DNA of 64,000 bases, from positions 617,501 to 681,500 of the forward strand of contig BSBK01006751.1 of NCBI GenBank assembly GCA_027943335.1, written 5' to 3'. Made by a program: the position numbers and the translations under genes. This DNA comes from Chamaecyparis obtusa. Its lineage: Eukaryota; Streptophyta; Pinopsida; Cupressales; Cupressaceae. Under the pieces are notes generated by a model that made no database searches, had not been told where the DNA came from, and saw only the letters and a program-made list of their open reading frames with translations. Position 1 is the stretch's first letter. Each line of letters opens with the position of its first letter. Below are positions 36,484 through 48,525 of this stretch, one piece after another.

Positions 36484-37550
36484 GAATATATATTTCAAAG
36501 AATAAAAATAAAAAGATAATAAGACGAGAGAGTTATATCAAAGAGATAAAAACTACTAGAAAAAAGGAAAGGAACACAACAAAGACTAAACAAAGAGGGG
36601 TCAATGTATGTGTGTGCATGTGAGAGAGACAAATAGACCTAACAAAAATAAATGCAAAAGCAAAAATTCCTAGAAACAAAAATGAAACTAACAAACAAAG
36701 AAGAAAACCAAGACACAAAAAACAAGACAAAATGAATCACTAGAAAGAATTGGCTAGGTAACAAACCAATCCGAAGAAGAAAATACAAAGCCTTCCAAAA
36801 AAATGAATGGTCATGAAACCCCAGTGAGAAAATATGGAGAGGGGAGGAAACTAAAGGATGTGAGATAACAAAAGAAGGATGAGGGGAAGGAAAGAATGAG
36901 GGAAAAGCTAACCAAAGGGAAGAACCTAGAAGGGAGAGAAGCCTCAACAACCTATTTACCAAGAGTGAGAATGAGAGAGCTAAGAGAAAAGCCTTCATCA
37001 CAATTGAGTTTTGAGGGATGGTTATTGATTTCAATGGCTTCTTTGAGCTTTCTCTTGAGAAATTTATCTTCTTTAAACAAGATTTGATACTTCTCAAGAC
37101 ATATGTGGTGCTTTGTGGAGGAGGAATGCTCAACTAAGGTTGATTTTGAGACTCACTCATGCCTAATGTCCCCAATATGCTCTTTGATCCCTATGTTAAA
37201 AGCTTGACCCATTTCACCGATGTAAGGAGCACTACAAGAGAATACCGCCTTATAAACTCTTGAGTCTTGTGTTTCCTTTTGTCTTATTTCTTGTGCCTTT
37301 TGTTTTCTTCTTTGTTTGTTAGTTTCACTTTTATTTTTGAGAATTTTTGCTTTTGGGTTTGTTTTTATGTTAGATCTATTTGTCTCTCTCACATGCGCAC
37401 ACATACACTAACCCCCCTTTTGTTAGTCTTTTTTGTGTCCTTTTCTTTGGACTCTCTCTCTCTCTCTCACACACACACTCACACACACACAATTTTTTGT
37501 TTTGTTGGCCTTATTATTTTTTATATTTTTATTCTTTCAAATATATATTC
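36484..37550 (-). mobile_element. Penelope-like element remnant bounded by inverted repeats
   Basis: The left arm (36484-36740) and right arm (37265-37550) are diverged inverted copies. For example, 'aatatatatttcaaagaata' at 36486 matches the reverse complement of 'attctttcaaatatatattc' at 37531, and 'actaacaaacaaagaagaaa' at 36687 pairs with 37303-37322. The 524-bp interior carries, on the - strand, a GIY-YIG endonuclease of the Penelope-like type. Penelope-like elements are known to have LTR-like ends in either direct or inverted orientation, so this fits a 5'-truncated copy that has lost its reverse transcriptase. A captured fragment inside an unrelated foldback element is the alternative. 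Confidence 0.65.
36952..37264 (-). pseudogene. GIY-YIG endonuclease domain of a Penelope-like retroelement, broken
   Basis: In Penelope-like elements this C-terminal domain nicks the target DNA. Reading leftwards from 37264 the frame gives RVYK...CSAPYIGEMGQAF, then IKEHIGDIRHE, an in-frame TGA at 37153-37155, then STLVEHSSSTKHHI, FKEDKFLKRKLKEAIEI, HPSKLNCDEGFSLS and a TAG at 36952-36954. The YIGE core, the KEH helix, the AEHxxxxxHxI-type segment, the (K)RKLKEAIEI helix and the closing N-D-G-F/S are the ordered landmarks of this family. Likely damage: GVY changed to RVY, the arginine expected before KEH replaced (NIGIKEH), and the premature stop. No reverse transcriptase is visible upstream. 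Plants rarely carry such elements; conifers do. Confidence 0.8.
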
Positions 37551-39390
37551 ATATATACTTATTTATATGTAAATATATTTGTGTATGGACATATACATTT
37601 ATATACATATATACAAATAAAAATTTATGCATGTGGTGTCCTTGAAAAAGAAAAAAATAATTATATGATTTTCAAGTGTTATACAATGATGTGTATGAAT
37701 ACATCTCCAGAAAATATCCTAGGTTGATGTCTTCAAATATATAACCCTAGACACATGAAATTTCAAATTTGGATGCTCATACTAGCAAGGGATGATAGAT
37801 CATAGAAATATTAACATTGAAATGTGGGAAAGTTTTCAAAAAAGAAGATGAGATTGTACCAATGATTAGTTAGAATCATGATTATGTTCTTGTCTAAGAT
37901 GAGTGAACTATCAAAAAATAAATCAAAAGAGTTCTACACATGACAACATAACACATATGAGAAATGGATTAGATCTCAAATTAGTATGTACATGACATAA
38001 TCAAATCACATATTATAATAAATTTATAATACCCAAAAAAGTAATGTAACATCTATATAGAACTAAAAATATAAGTATATACATTTTTGTGCTCTATAAA
38101 ACAAGAGACACTACTAATAGGGTGATTCTGTAAAAGGGTTTGGGACTTTTCAAAAGCTTAGCTTTTTACCCCAATAAAAAAATAAGAGACGCATTCCATC
38201 TACTTACTCTCATTTATTAGATTGTATAGTCAGTGGAGATAAATATTGTGAACTAATCATTGTTTTTGTCAGTAGGACAATATAGTTAGATTATGTCTAG
38301 TTATGAACTTACATAACTCTGAACTAAAATCATGGCTACATGATTTTTGGATCAACAATGTGGTTAACCACTTTGTATTTGGTTCATACTAGTGATTTGA
38401 TATCTAAAGTTATAATCAAAGTTAAGGTTATTGGCTATTAGATTGCATAAATGGCGAACTATTGTAACAATTATGAGTCATTACTCATAGATTACTTAAA
38501 TTCTTGCTAGTCATTTTTTGTACCAAAGAAAAAAAATAATATCCACTACTCAACAAGTTCCATTTAGTAGCTAGTACTTATCTTTAGTCTTAAAATAAAA
38601 GAAGTTGTATGCAATGATACATATATAGATAAATAACTTATTATAGTCAATATATGAGTTGACATGACATAGTTATTTTATTTTTTATAGTGAAAGTTGT
38701 GCAATTGAATTTTATTTTGTAATTGATATTGAAAAGTGTAAAGACTTTATCTATTTGATTCATTAACTGATTTTAATATTGATAGGTTTGTTTAGATGTA
38801 AGTGTAGTTGAAGTTGTGTTTATAGAACTACAAATAAATATTAAGTTATCATTATTTAATATGAATATGAAAACATAAGATTATTACATGAATAATAGAT
38901 AAATTTAATGAGCTATATGTCAAACTTAATAATATAATGAATAGTTAATAATTTATATTATAATACTTTAATTTTTATGCCTCGGGAGTGGGAGAATGGT
39001 AGATTTTTTGTGAAATGAATCACAATCACTTTTCAACAATTTCACTGGTTTCCATGAATGCAAACCAGATCCCACTTGGTTAAAAAATTTAGGCGATGGG
39101 TTGGTAGGAAGACCATGTAACAACTGATAGGGGTGGAAAAGTAACAAAGGATTAGTGGAAAACCAAAATGACACAATGTGGTTAGAATAGGTAATAGGCT
39201 AGAAAAAAACTAAGGGGAATAATCTTGCATGGCAGAAAGATATCCATTAGAATGGGAACACCTCATCCTTAGCTACGAGTATTACTAGAGCTCCAAATTG
39301 GAAAGAGAATAGGAGCATACAAAACACATTGTAGAGGAGAAAGAAGATGATATGGAAAGAAGAAAACCTTAGCCTACCACTATACCATAG
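37551..39390. other. Non-coding spacer before the copia element
   Basis: No gene I can support. A 68-codon - strand frame (38968-39174) has ordinary-looking composition but no recognisable domain. The sequence ends in the CATAG target duplication (39386-39390) of the copia element. Confidence 0.4.
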
Positions 39391-39663
39391 TGATAAACTA
39401 CAACTGATTGAATATCTTGAAGGAAATTTTGACAATGGAATGGATAATTGAAAGACAATGATTGATGATCACTGAGCTACTAAAGTGTATGTAAGACAAT
39501 TAAATCAGTTAATGTATTGTCATTGATGTCAACTAGTTTTGACTATACTTATCATGATGGTTACAAACATCTTAAGAAGGAAAATGATAAAGGAAAGAGA
39601 TATCTACACGAAGATGAGATGGATGAGAAATATATGGATATGGTATACATTGAGTAACTTATT

Positions 39664-40847
39664 TATGAGTTTGAGCCTACCTCTTCTAAGCCCAAGGATG
39701 GTTTGAATGTTGTCAAGGACTCTTGTGATGTCAATGCCTCTGTCATAGATAATACTAATTTGGAGCCCCCTGCTAGTCCTGTTCTGTCAGAGCCTGAAGG
39801 TGTGAAGCCTACTCCCATGGTGATGCCTGATATTGATGTTGAGGCTGAAGAGAATACCCAAGTGGGTCATAATGATTTGTCCAATTCCACTACCTAGACC
39901 CTTGAGGAGAATGATTTGGAGAACCCTGATGCCACTACTGCTAAGGGTAATCTCGGGGAAGACCAGGATAACCAAAATAGTGGGGATAAGCCCAACCCTG
40001 TTCTGGAGATTGGAAATACTGAAGGTAAAGACATTTCTATGAATGAGGTTGAGGTCGATGACAAAAAAGACAAAGAGGTTGAAATAAATGTGGCTAATAG
40101 TAATGCTGATGACTCGGGGAATAATAGCTTCAGGGTTATGGAAGAGGAAAATCTGGATTCCCACAATTCCCCCAACTCTGGGAAGGAGAACAAGAAGACA
40201 ATGAGAGAACCCTTGACTGCAATAGGTCCCAACCTCTTCAGGATGACCTCAAAAAGATGGATTTGCAGGTCAAAAGATCTATCATTATGACCCCCCTTCA
40301 AATTGCTAAAAACAAGTCCATCTATAGTTATAATCTGGATAAATGGGTGCAGAATGATTTGGTTGAGCTGAAGAACAGATGTATCAAATTGGAAAATAAG
40401 AATTCTATGCTTGAGGAAATGGTTGATAATATTAGGAAGGAGAATGCTCTTAATGCTAATGTTAGTGTTTTTGATTGCGGTTTTGAACTGGAAGATAAAA
40501 TTAAAAAAGCTATTGAGATAGCCATGATCCCTATTCATGAGAAGACGAGCAGGAACGAGGCTATGTTAAAAAATCTGCTTGGTCTGGCAAATACAGGTAT
40601 GAAGTCTACTCTGGAGAACTTGAACATGCTCAGCAAAATGCTGGAAGGAAACAAAGAGGCCCCCCTGAGTGACAAAATTGATCTAACTGGTCCTAGTCAA
40701 CAGATGGGACATGGTACCAGAACTAGGCCTAATACCAAAAAGAAACTCAAGGTTGATGATCAGGATATTTAGAGGCTGAAAGATAATATCAAGATTATGC
40801 AGGCCCAACTGGAGGACTCTGAGGGCTTCTTGAAGACTCTGTCTTGA
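39664..40847 (+). pseudogene. Decayed coiled-coil reading frame of unknown family in the nested insert
   Basis: I do not recognise the protein. The N-terminal part (39664-40240) is acidic and rich in E, D, N, P and S. After a frameshift near 40240 the C-terminal part (to TGA at 40845) is helical with heptad-like leucines and charged residues (LVELKNRCIKLENKNSMLEE, LKDNIKIMQAQLED), suggesting a coiled coil, and holds a basic patch TRPNTKKKLK. Lesions: TAG at 39895-39897 and TAG at 40770-40772, both readable as former CAG codons, plus the frameshift. It could be an ORF1-like protein of a non-LTR element or a retrotransposed host mRNA. The DUF4283 and zinc-knuckle regions of the LINE at 25 kb are not seen here. 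Confidence 0.6.
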
Positions 40848-41062
40848 TCTTGGAGCTGGTGGTCTTTTTCTCTATTTTTCTTCTAGCGTCTTTTGCTTTT
40901 TTGTTGTGTAGGTGTTTATTGAATATTTAGGATTTGTCCCTTTGTAGTCTGCTCCCTTCTTAGGGGCAATTAGATGTTCTTTGGGCCTTCCATGCTTATC
41001 TCACTTCTTTTATGTTAAAGGGTTTCGGGGCCCCTTCAAAACCTATTTTTACTGTAATCAAA
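39664..41062 (+). mobile_element. 1399-bp nested insertion in the copia 5' LTR, probably LINE-mobilised
   Basis: AACTTATT is present at 39656-39663 and 41063-41070 but only once in the intact 3' LTR (near 47258), which gives an exact 8-bp target duplication. A reading frame is open from the first inserted base, followed by about 215 bp of untranslated sequence ('gggtttcggggccccttcaa') ending 'gtaatcaaa'. Open frame at the 5' edge, a 3' UTR-like end and a short A tail fit 5'-truncated target-primed reverse transcription of an RNA. No reverse transcriptase is encoded in it. Confidence 0.88.
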
Positions 41063-42331
41063 AACTTATTGATGAGTCTATGGAATTATGTTGATGACTT
41101 GACTGTATTACATGATTCTATTATGTATTGAAGATCAAGACTGTACAAGTTTATGTGGTCAGTAAATGAAGATTTTTGTATACATCGAGCAAGTGTAGTG
41201 TATACTGAGTATAGTATTAACCAAGCTAGTTATCATTGATGCATTCTTGTATTGACCAAGTGAAAGAAATAAATGGAGTTTGTGATAACTGACTACAAAT
41301 GATGAGCTGGACAATTGTTTATGATTCCGGGGTAAAAGATAACATTTGTTATGATGATCAAATGGCTAAAAAAAATCAAGGATGATCGGATGAAGGATAA
41401 TAAAATGTGTTATTGACACAACTTTCGAGATGGTTAAAGTGGAAAAACCAACGGTGAAGATTAAGAGGAAAAATCTATGGATGGAAAGAAAACAGTTTAT
41501 GATGTCTATATAAGGAGACATGAGATTCATTATTGAGTCTATGATTCTTGATGTTGTAGGAGAATATGCATGAACAGGATTATTTTCATGCAACACTGAT
41601 CAAACTGGTTAAAGATAGAACTGAGAAAAACTGCAAGCAATACCGAGCGTTAGAGAAAGCATACACCGAGCAAAATAGAGTTGGAGGAAATGAAGATGTT
41701 GAATTGATTATTGATCAGAGGTATTTTTGAGCTTAGCATACATCTAAAAATTTGTAAATCAAGTTGTATTTGAATCAGATCATTATTGTATCAACTTTTA
41801 CCATTGTTACAAATATAAATATCTTAACCGAGTGGGACTTAATAGTCTTTATATTTCAATATGACATTCAATGAATGTTGATTGTTTTCTAGTTGACCCC
41901 ATAGTGAATGTTTGGTCAAAGAAGAACTATTAGTGATAAATCCTCTAACCAGGTCACACCTCATAGTGTGTTTTGTAACTTTTAACAGGGTTGTCTCCTA
42001 ACTGAGCTCACTTTAGAAGAGTGAATTATTTTGGGTGATAGGTCCCAGGTGGTTTTTCCCCTAACATGGTTTCCACATTAAAAATCTATGTGTTATATGT
42101 GTATGGATGTCTTGAATTGTTATTTTACTTTACACATTTTTATAACTGGATAGATTAGTAAACATGGTATTTAATTTACTGGTAATCGGTAGATGAAGAG
42201 AAAGACACAACTAATATTTTACCGAGTTGATTATTTGATTTGAAAGTTTTAATATCTACATCTGGGAGTATTTGGGACTGTAGGATAACTGGAATTAACT
42301 GATTCACCCCCTCTCTTAGTTATCTAACAAT

Positions 42332-42343
42332 TGGTATCCGAGC
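42332..42343 (+). other. Primer-binding site of the copia element
   Basis: TGGTATCCGAGC starts 2 bases after the 5' LTR. It matches the usual initiator-tRNA-Met-complementary PBS of plant copia elements (TGGTATCAGAGC) except for one base. Confidence 0.9.
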
Positions 42344-42395
42344 ATAGAGTGCTTGGAAGGAAAAGTTTGAAGAAATTAAGCTAAAGAGAACAAAG

Positions 42396-43661
42396 ATGTA
42401 TAAGAGAGAGGTGCCAAAGATGAACAAAGAAAACTTCTCGACATGGCAAAGCATAATGCGATTGCATCTATTAGGAATTGGAGAATCTACAATATACTAC
42501 TTGGATAATGAATTCATCTTGCCTACTACACCCTTGACTGTTGATCAGATGAGAGATAGACATGAACACAATGTTTCAATGATAGAGCTTGTTGCTTCCT
42601 TATCAGATGCCAAATTTGAAGATATTAAGACATGTACTTTTGCTAAACAGATGTGGGAAAAACTTGCACTAGTTCACAAAGGAGATGTGAATGTACTAAG
42701 GGCTAAAGCTGAGAGTCTTAGACAAAAGTTTGATGACATGAAAATGAAAGAAAGAGAGAACATATCATAGTACAACAACCAAATTAAGGAGATTGTCAAT
42801 GCTATCTGAGGAGCAAGAGGTATTATTGAAGAAGAAATTGTTGTAAGTAAAATTCTTATAACCTTGCTTCCTACTTATGCTATTAGAGTCTTTGCAATTC
42901 ATGAAATGAGATCAGCTCTGGGTAATCATCTTACACTTGATAATCTAATTAGTAGATTGACTTCTTTTGAGTTGAGTAACTTTGACAATAGTATTGTTCC
43001 TACTATTGAGTCTGCATTTATGTCATCTCTGAAAATTGGTAAATCAAGTAGTAAACACATGATAAGAAATGAGAGTGATAGTGATAGTGATGAGGATGAA
43101 CTTGATGAGCTTAAAGCTTTAATGGCTAGAAGATGACAGAAAGGTAAATGAAGATATAAAGGAAAATTACCTTTGGTATGCTTTAATTGTAAAGAGATTG
43201 GCCACATTGTAGCTAGATGTCCTAACAAGAAAGAAGATGAGAAAGACAATGAAAGATCTGGTGAAAGAAAATTTGACAAGAGAGATAACTGAGAACACAG
43301 AGGCAATCGACAATATGACAGAAGAAGTAACCAAGATTACAAAGAAAAAGGAAAGAAGGCATGTTACCTTGTTGAAGATGATGATGAAGACACTAACACC
43401 GATACTAATGAAGACATTGAGGTGGTATTCGTAGCTTTGAAAGAAGATTCAAAAGAAGAAAAAAGGTATGTTGAAACAACACTTATTTCTAAAGTTAACA
43501 AGAATGATACTTGGATTATTGATAGTAGCTATACACATCATATGACTGGTGATGAAGAGAAATTTGAATACCTTGAATATTATAATGGTGGATCTGTTAA
43601 AATGGGAAATGATACACCTTGTCTAGTAAAAGGAAAGGGGTCTATATTGGTTGAACAATAA
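42396..43661 (+). pseudogene. copia gag and protease region, broken
   Basis: Gag builds the virus-like particle; protease cleaves the polyprotein. Frame 3 from ATG 42396 gives the gag core (KENFSTWQSIMRLHLLG, FAKQMWEKLALVH, ESLRQKFDDMKMKE). The zinc knuckle CFNCKEIGHIVARC (about 43179-43220, complete CCHC) follows, and then the protease with WIIDSSYTHHMTGD, where the catalytic motif D-S/T-G has become D-S-S. In-frame stops at 42768 (TAG), about 42808, 43134, 43150 and 43290 (all TGA) and 43659 (TAA) break the frame. The four TGA positions fit arginine CGA codons that lost a methylated cytosine. Confidence 0.93.
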
Positions 43662-43861
43662 GATCAGATGTGAGAATGCATATTGGGTGAAGGGACTTAA
43701 TATCTGTTGAGTGTAGCACAATTGAATAACATAGGTCAACGAGTTGTATTAGAGAGAAGGAAAGTGAAAATATATGATTAGACTAGAAATTTGGTTGGTA
43801 CTAGTGAACAATCTAAAGGTAATCTATTTTATCTCAAGATAATGCTGAAACTTCTTGTTTA

Positions 43862-44678
43862 TTGGCTAGAATTGAAGATGTGTGGTTATGGAACAAAAGG
43901 TTATGTCATGTGAATTTTGACAACATGGTTAAGATTAGTAAGAGAGGGAGAGTTAGAGGCTTACCGAGCTTATCTAAACCTGACCATGTCATGTGCAAAC
44001 AACGTCAAATGGGAAAAATGTCAAAATCTAGTTTTAAGAGTAAAAACTATTCATCTAATGCTATTTTGGAGTTGGTTCATACCGACTTGTGTGGTCCTAT
44101 GAGAAACCAAAGTTATTATGGCTAAAGTGGAAAAAGAAAGTGGTAAAAAATTGAAATGCTTGAGATCAGATAGAGGTGGTGAGTTTATTTCTGATGAGTT
44201 CACTAACTTTTGTAATGAGCATGGAATTAAGAGATAGGTTTCTGCATCAAGGACACCACAATAGAATGGGATTGCTGAAAGGAGGAATATATCTATTGTT
44301 GATTGTGCTAGAACACTAATGATTGAAAATAATTTTGCACATATATACTGGAGAGAAGCTGTTAGTACTGCTGTATACACATTGAACTGAGTTCAACTGA
44401 AGAAAGATTCAAACAAGACACCCTATGAATTATGGTATGGATACACACTGAATGTAAGTTATTTAAAAATATTTGGAAGTAGATGTTACATTTTGAAAGA
44501 TGCTAGAAATGGGAAATTTGATTCAAAAGGTGATGAAGGAATATTCTTAGGATATTCTACTAAGAGAAAAGTTTACAAATTTTTGAATAAGGCTACTAAC
44601 AAAATGATTGAAAGTGAAAATGTGAGAGTTGATGAATTTGCTGAGAAGAATGATGAAGAAAGAAAAAAGGAACCATAA
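43862..44678 (+). pseudogene. copia integrase region, internally deleted
   Basis: Integrase inserts the cDNA. The pre-integrase zinc region (LWNKRLCHVNF...MCKQRQMGKM, with one finger cysteine now R) and the first catalytic Asp (LVHTDLCGPM) are in frame 2. After MRNQSYYG (about 44120) the frame jumps to frame 3 at KVEKESGKKLKCLRSDRGGEF, giving the second Asp, then NGIAERRN with the Glu. About 30-35 residues normally found between these parts (the FIDDYSR segment) are missing. Stops interrupt the second half (44237, 44262, 44388). The C-terminal GSRCYILKD...FLGYS segment is preserved. Confidence 0.9.
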
Positions 44679-44926
44679 GATTATGGCAGATTTACTTACA
44701 TTGAGAAACCTGAAACTCTACCCGAGTAACCTGTTATCAAAAAATAGGGTAATGCTACCGAGCATCAGCTATACAGACCAAGAATCAGGAAACAATTACC
44801 AATGAAGATCATGATCCTACACCAAGTGAAGAACACAGTGAAGAACAAAGAACTGAACCTGTACTTGCAAAATATGTGAGGAGACATCATCCATAGAATT
44901 AAATTATTGGAGACAAGAAAGCTGGC

Positions 44927-46520
44927 ATGTTGACACGAAGTAATTTAAAAAATAACACATGCTTAGTTTGTGAATTTGAACCTAAAATTATTAGAGATGC
45001 ACTTGAAAATGATGAATGGATTAAAGCCATGAATGAAGAAATTGAGAAAATACTGAAAACCAAAACATGGAAATTGGTATCAAGACCGAATAATAAGAAT
45101 GTAATTAGAACCAAATGGATATTTAGAAACAAGTTGAATAAAAATGGAGAAGTCACTAGGAATAAAGCAAGACTTGTATGCAAAGGTTATGCACAAGAAG
45201 AAGGAATTGACTATGGTGAGAATTTTGCACCAGTTGCTGGAATTCAAGGAGTTAGAATATTGCTTCATTATTCTACTTACAAAGGATTTAAAGTTTATCA
45301 GATGGATGTTAAATCTGCATTTTTGAATGGAATACTTGAAGAAGAGGTATACATTGAACAACCTGAAGGTTTTGTTGATCCTAATCAGAAAAGCATAGTA
45401 TGTAAGTTACACAAAGCACTATATGGATTGAAAAAAGCACCGAAAGCATGCTATGAAAGACTGCATTCCTATCTTATCAATATTGGATTTGTTAGAACAA
45501 GTGACAACAACAACTTATATTTGAAAGGTGGAACTGTTGATAAAATTCTTATTGCTGAATTTTTTGTTGATGATATCATATTTGGAGGACATGATAATCT
45601 ATGAAAATCATTTATTGATGAAATGAGAAAATAATTTGAAATGCCAATGTTTGGAGAGATTAAATTATTTCTTGGCTTGCAAATTTTACAACAAAATGAA
45701 GGCATATACATTACTCAATCAAAGTACATAAGAGAAGTATTGAAGACCTTTGGTATGGAAGATTCAAAACCAGTCAGTACATCTATGGTCACCGAATGCA
45801 AATTGACAAATGATGATCAATCAACCAATGTAAATCATACACTATATCTAGATCAATGATTGGTAAGTTGATGCATGTTGTGCATAGTAGACTAGATATT
45901 GCACATGCAGTTGGAATTGTAGCAAGATTTTTTGCTAATCCTAAAGAATCACATATGACTTTTGTAAAAGGAATTTTGAGATATTTGAAGAACACTAAAA
46001 CCTATGGTTTGTGGTACAAGAAAGAGGGAAAATTCAAACTGGAAGTTTACACAGATGTAGATTGGGCTGGAAATATTGATGATAGAAAGAGCACTACCGG
46101 TGGAGCATTCTTTTTGGGAGAAATGAGTTAGTTACTTGGATAAGAAAGAAACAAGGACACATTTCTCAATCAACTGCAAAAGTAGATTATGTTGTTGCTG
46201 TTGCTAATTGTTCGAACATTGCATGGATAAAACAACTTTTAAAAGGTATGAATGAAAAGATCTTTGACCTGGTGATAATATATTGTTATAACACTAGTGC
46301 TATAAACATTTCTAAGAATCCAATGATGCATGCAAAGAAAAAGCATATATCTATAAAGTATCACTACTTGAGGGAAAAAGTACAAGAAAAGCAAGTGAAG
46401 CTAGAGTTTGTGAAATTAAAAGAACAACTTGTAGATATATTTACTAAACCCTTACCTAAGGATACATTTGAGTACTTGAGGACTAGACTAGGGGTCCATC
46501 CCCTATCTATCGGTCACTAA
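44927..46520 (+). pseudogene. copia reverse transcriptase and RNase H, broken
   Basis: Reverse transcriptase: [69 protein letters not shown] and the active site [10 protein letters not shown] (45557-45586) are intact. Stops follow at 45602 and 45632. RNase H: LDIAHAVGI, YTDVDWAGNIDDRKSTTGG (46048-46104), then after a break KVDYVVAVANC and CYNTSAINISKNP, where the aspartate expected after Cys is now Tyr. It ends DIFTKPLPKDTFEYLRTRLGV and TAA at 46518. The first half (44927-45604, 225 codons) is the longest undamaged stretch of the element. Confidence 0.95.
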
Positions 46521-46979
46521 GGTGATCAAGAGGATTACATCAACTTATACTTTATCAGAATATCAAATGTTGTTGATGCATGATGTTCACACTTTAGGTC
46601 TCCTGAGGTTGTGAAAGCTGAAAGATGGAGAACAAACTAAAACTGCATATCAGTACATGAAAGGTACTTGATCTGAACCGAACATTAGAGATACTATTTT
46701 GGCTATTCAAGAGTTGTTTACTCTTTTTGGCATTGATGTCAAAGGGAGAGAATAATCAATGAAATATCTATCTAAAGGGAGAGAAGAAAATAGGAGAGAA
46801 GAAAAGAAGATCAAATCTGCAAGGAGAGACTACATGGAGTATTAATGTTGTGTAGTTATTAATCATATTAAATGTACAAGCTAGGGAGAGCTTACTAGGT
46901 TACAAGATTTTCTTACAGAGTTGTAGAGCATATGGTTGGTATTCTATGGCATATTTCATATTTTTTTGACATCAAAGCC
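46521..46979 (+). other. Non-coding interval between pol and the 3' LTR
   Basis: No frame of note. The text 'tttggcattgatgtcaaagg' followed by a purine stretch (about 46728-46751), and a second purine stretch before the LTR, are usual for this part of copia elements. Confidence 0.7.
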
Positions 46980-46991
46980 AAAGGAAGAGAT
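46980..46991 (+). other. Polypurine tract of the copia element
   Basis: AAAGGAAGAGAT directly precedes the TGATAAACT start of the 3' LTR. Confidence 0.85.
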
Positions 46992-48520
46992 TGATAAACT
47001 GCAACTGATTGAATATCTTGAAGGAAAGTTTGACAATGGAGTAGATAATTCAAAGACAATGATTGATGGTTATCAAGCTACTAAAGTGTATGTAAGACAA
47101 TTAAATTAGTTAATGTATTGTCATTAATGTCAACTAGTTTTGACTGTACTTATCATGATGGTTACAAACATCTTAAGAAGTAAAATAGTAAAGGAAAGAG
47201 ATATCTACATGAAGATGAGATGGATGAGAAAGATATGGATATGGTATACATTGGGTAACTTATTGACGAGTCTATGACATTTTTTTGATGACTTGACTAT
47301 ATTACATGATTCTATTATGTAAATTGAAGGTCAAGATTGAACAAGTTTATGTGGTCGGTAAATGAAGATTTATGTATACACCGAGTAAGTGTAGTGTATA
47401 CCGAGTATAGTATTAACCGGGCTAGTTATCACTGACACATTTTGGTATTGACCGAGTGAAAGAAAGAAATGGAGTTTGTGATAGCCAACTATAAATGATG
47501 AGCTAGACAATTGTTTATGATTCTGAGGTAAAAGATAATATTTGTTATGATGATCAAATGACTGAAAACATTTAAGGATGATCAGATGAAGGAGAATGAA
47601 ATGTTTTATTGACACAACTGCCGAGGATGGTTAAAGCAAAAAAACCAACGATGAAGATTAAGAGGAAAAATCTATGGATGGAAAGAAAATGGTTTATGAT
47701 GTCTATATAAGGTGACATGAGATTCATTATTGAGTCTGGGATTCCTGATGCTGTAGGAGAATTTGCATGAAAAGGATTATTTTCATGCAACACTGATCAA
47801 ACTGGTTAAAGACAAAACTGAGAAAAACTGCAGGCAACACCGAGTGTCAGAGAAAGCATATACCAAGCAAAACAAAGTTGGAGGAAATGAATATGTTGAA
47901 TTGATTATTGATTATAGGTATTTTTGAGCTTAGCTTAGATTTGAAAATTTGCAAATCAAGTTGTATTTAAATCAGATCATTACTGTATCATCTTAACCAT
48001 TGTTACAGATAAATCTCTTAACTGAGTGGGACTTAACAGTCTTTATATTTCAATATGACTTTCAATGAATGTTGATTTTTTTCTTGTTGACCCCATAGTG
48101 AATGTTTGGTCAAAGGAGAACTATTAGTGATAAATCCTCTAACCAGGTCACACCTCACAGTGTGTTTTGTAACCTTTAATAGGGTTGAATCTTAACTGAG
48201 ATCACTTCAGAAGAGTGAGTTATTTTAGGTTACCGGTCCTAGGTGGTTTTTCCCCTAACAGGGTTTCCACGTTAAAAATTTGTGTTATATGTGTATGGAT
48301 GTGTTGAATTGTTATTTTACTTTACACATTTCTATAACTGGATAGATTGGTAAACACGGTATTTAATTTATTGGTAATCAATAGATGAAGAGAAAGGCAC
48401 AGTTGATATTTTATAGAGTTGATTATTTGATTTGAAATTTTTAATATATACATCTGGGAATATTTGGGACTGTAGGATAACTAGACTTAACTAATTCACC
48501 TCCCTCTCAGTTATCTAACA
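46992..48520 (+). repeat. 3' LTR of the copia element (uninterrupted)
   Basis: 1529 bp, TGATAAACT...TATCTAACA, followed by the CATAG target duplication. It supplies the reference for the intact AACTTATT site disrupted in the 5' LTR. Confidence 0.96.
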
Positions 48521-48525
48521 CATAG

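Larger units (their letters stand above)
39391..42329 (+). repeat. 5' LTR of the copia element (split)
   Basis: TGATAAACT...TATCTAACA. Continuous with the 3' LTR over 39391-39663 and 41063-42329; the part between is an insertion. U3/R/U5 limits cannot be set from sequence alone. Confidence 0.95.
39391..48520 (+). mobile_element. Ty1/copia LTR retrotransposon, complete structure, inactive, with nested insertion
   Basis: Boundaries: CATAG at 39386-39390 and again at 48521-48525. The 5' LTR is 39391-42329 (interrupted) and the 3' LTR 46992-48520; both start TGATAAACT and end ATCTAACA. The PBS lies just after the 5' LTR and the PPT just before the 3' LTR. The interior has gag, protease, integrase, reverse transcriptase and RNase H in copia order. 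After removing the nested insert (1399 bp plus 8 bp duplication) the 5' LTR is 1532 bp against 1529 bp for the 3' LTR. In the first 100 bp the LTRs differ at about 10 positions by eye, so the insertion is old. Many stops and a missing piece of integrase make it defective. Confidence 0.97.
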
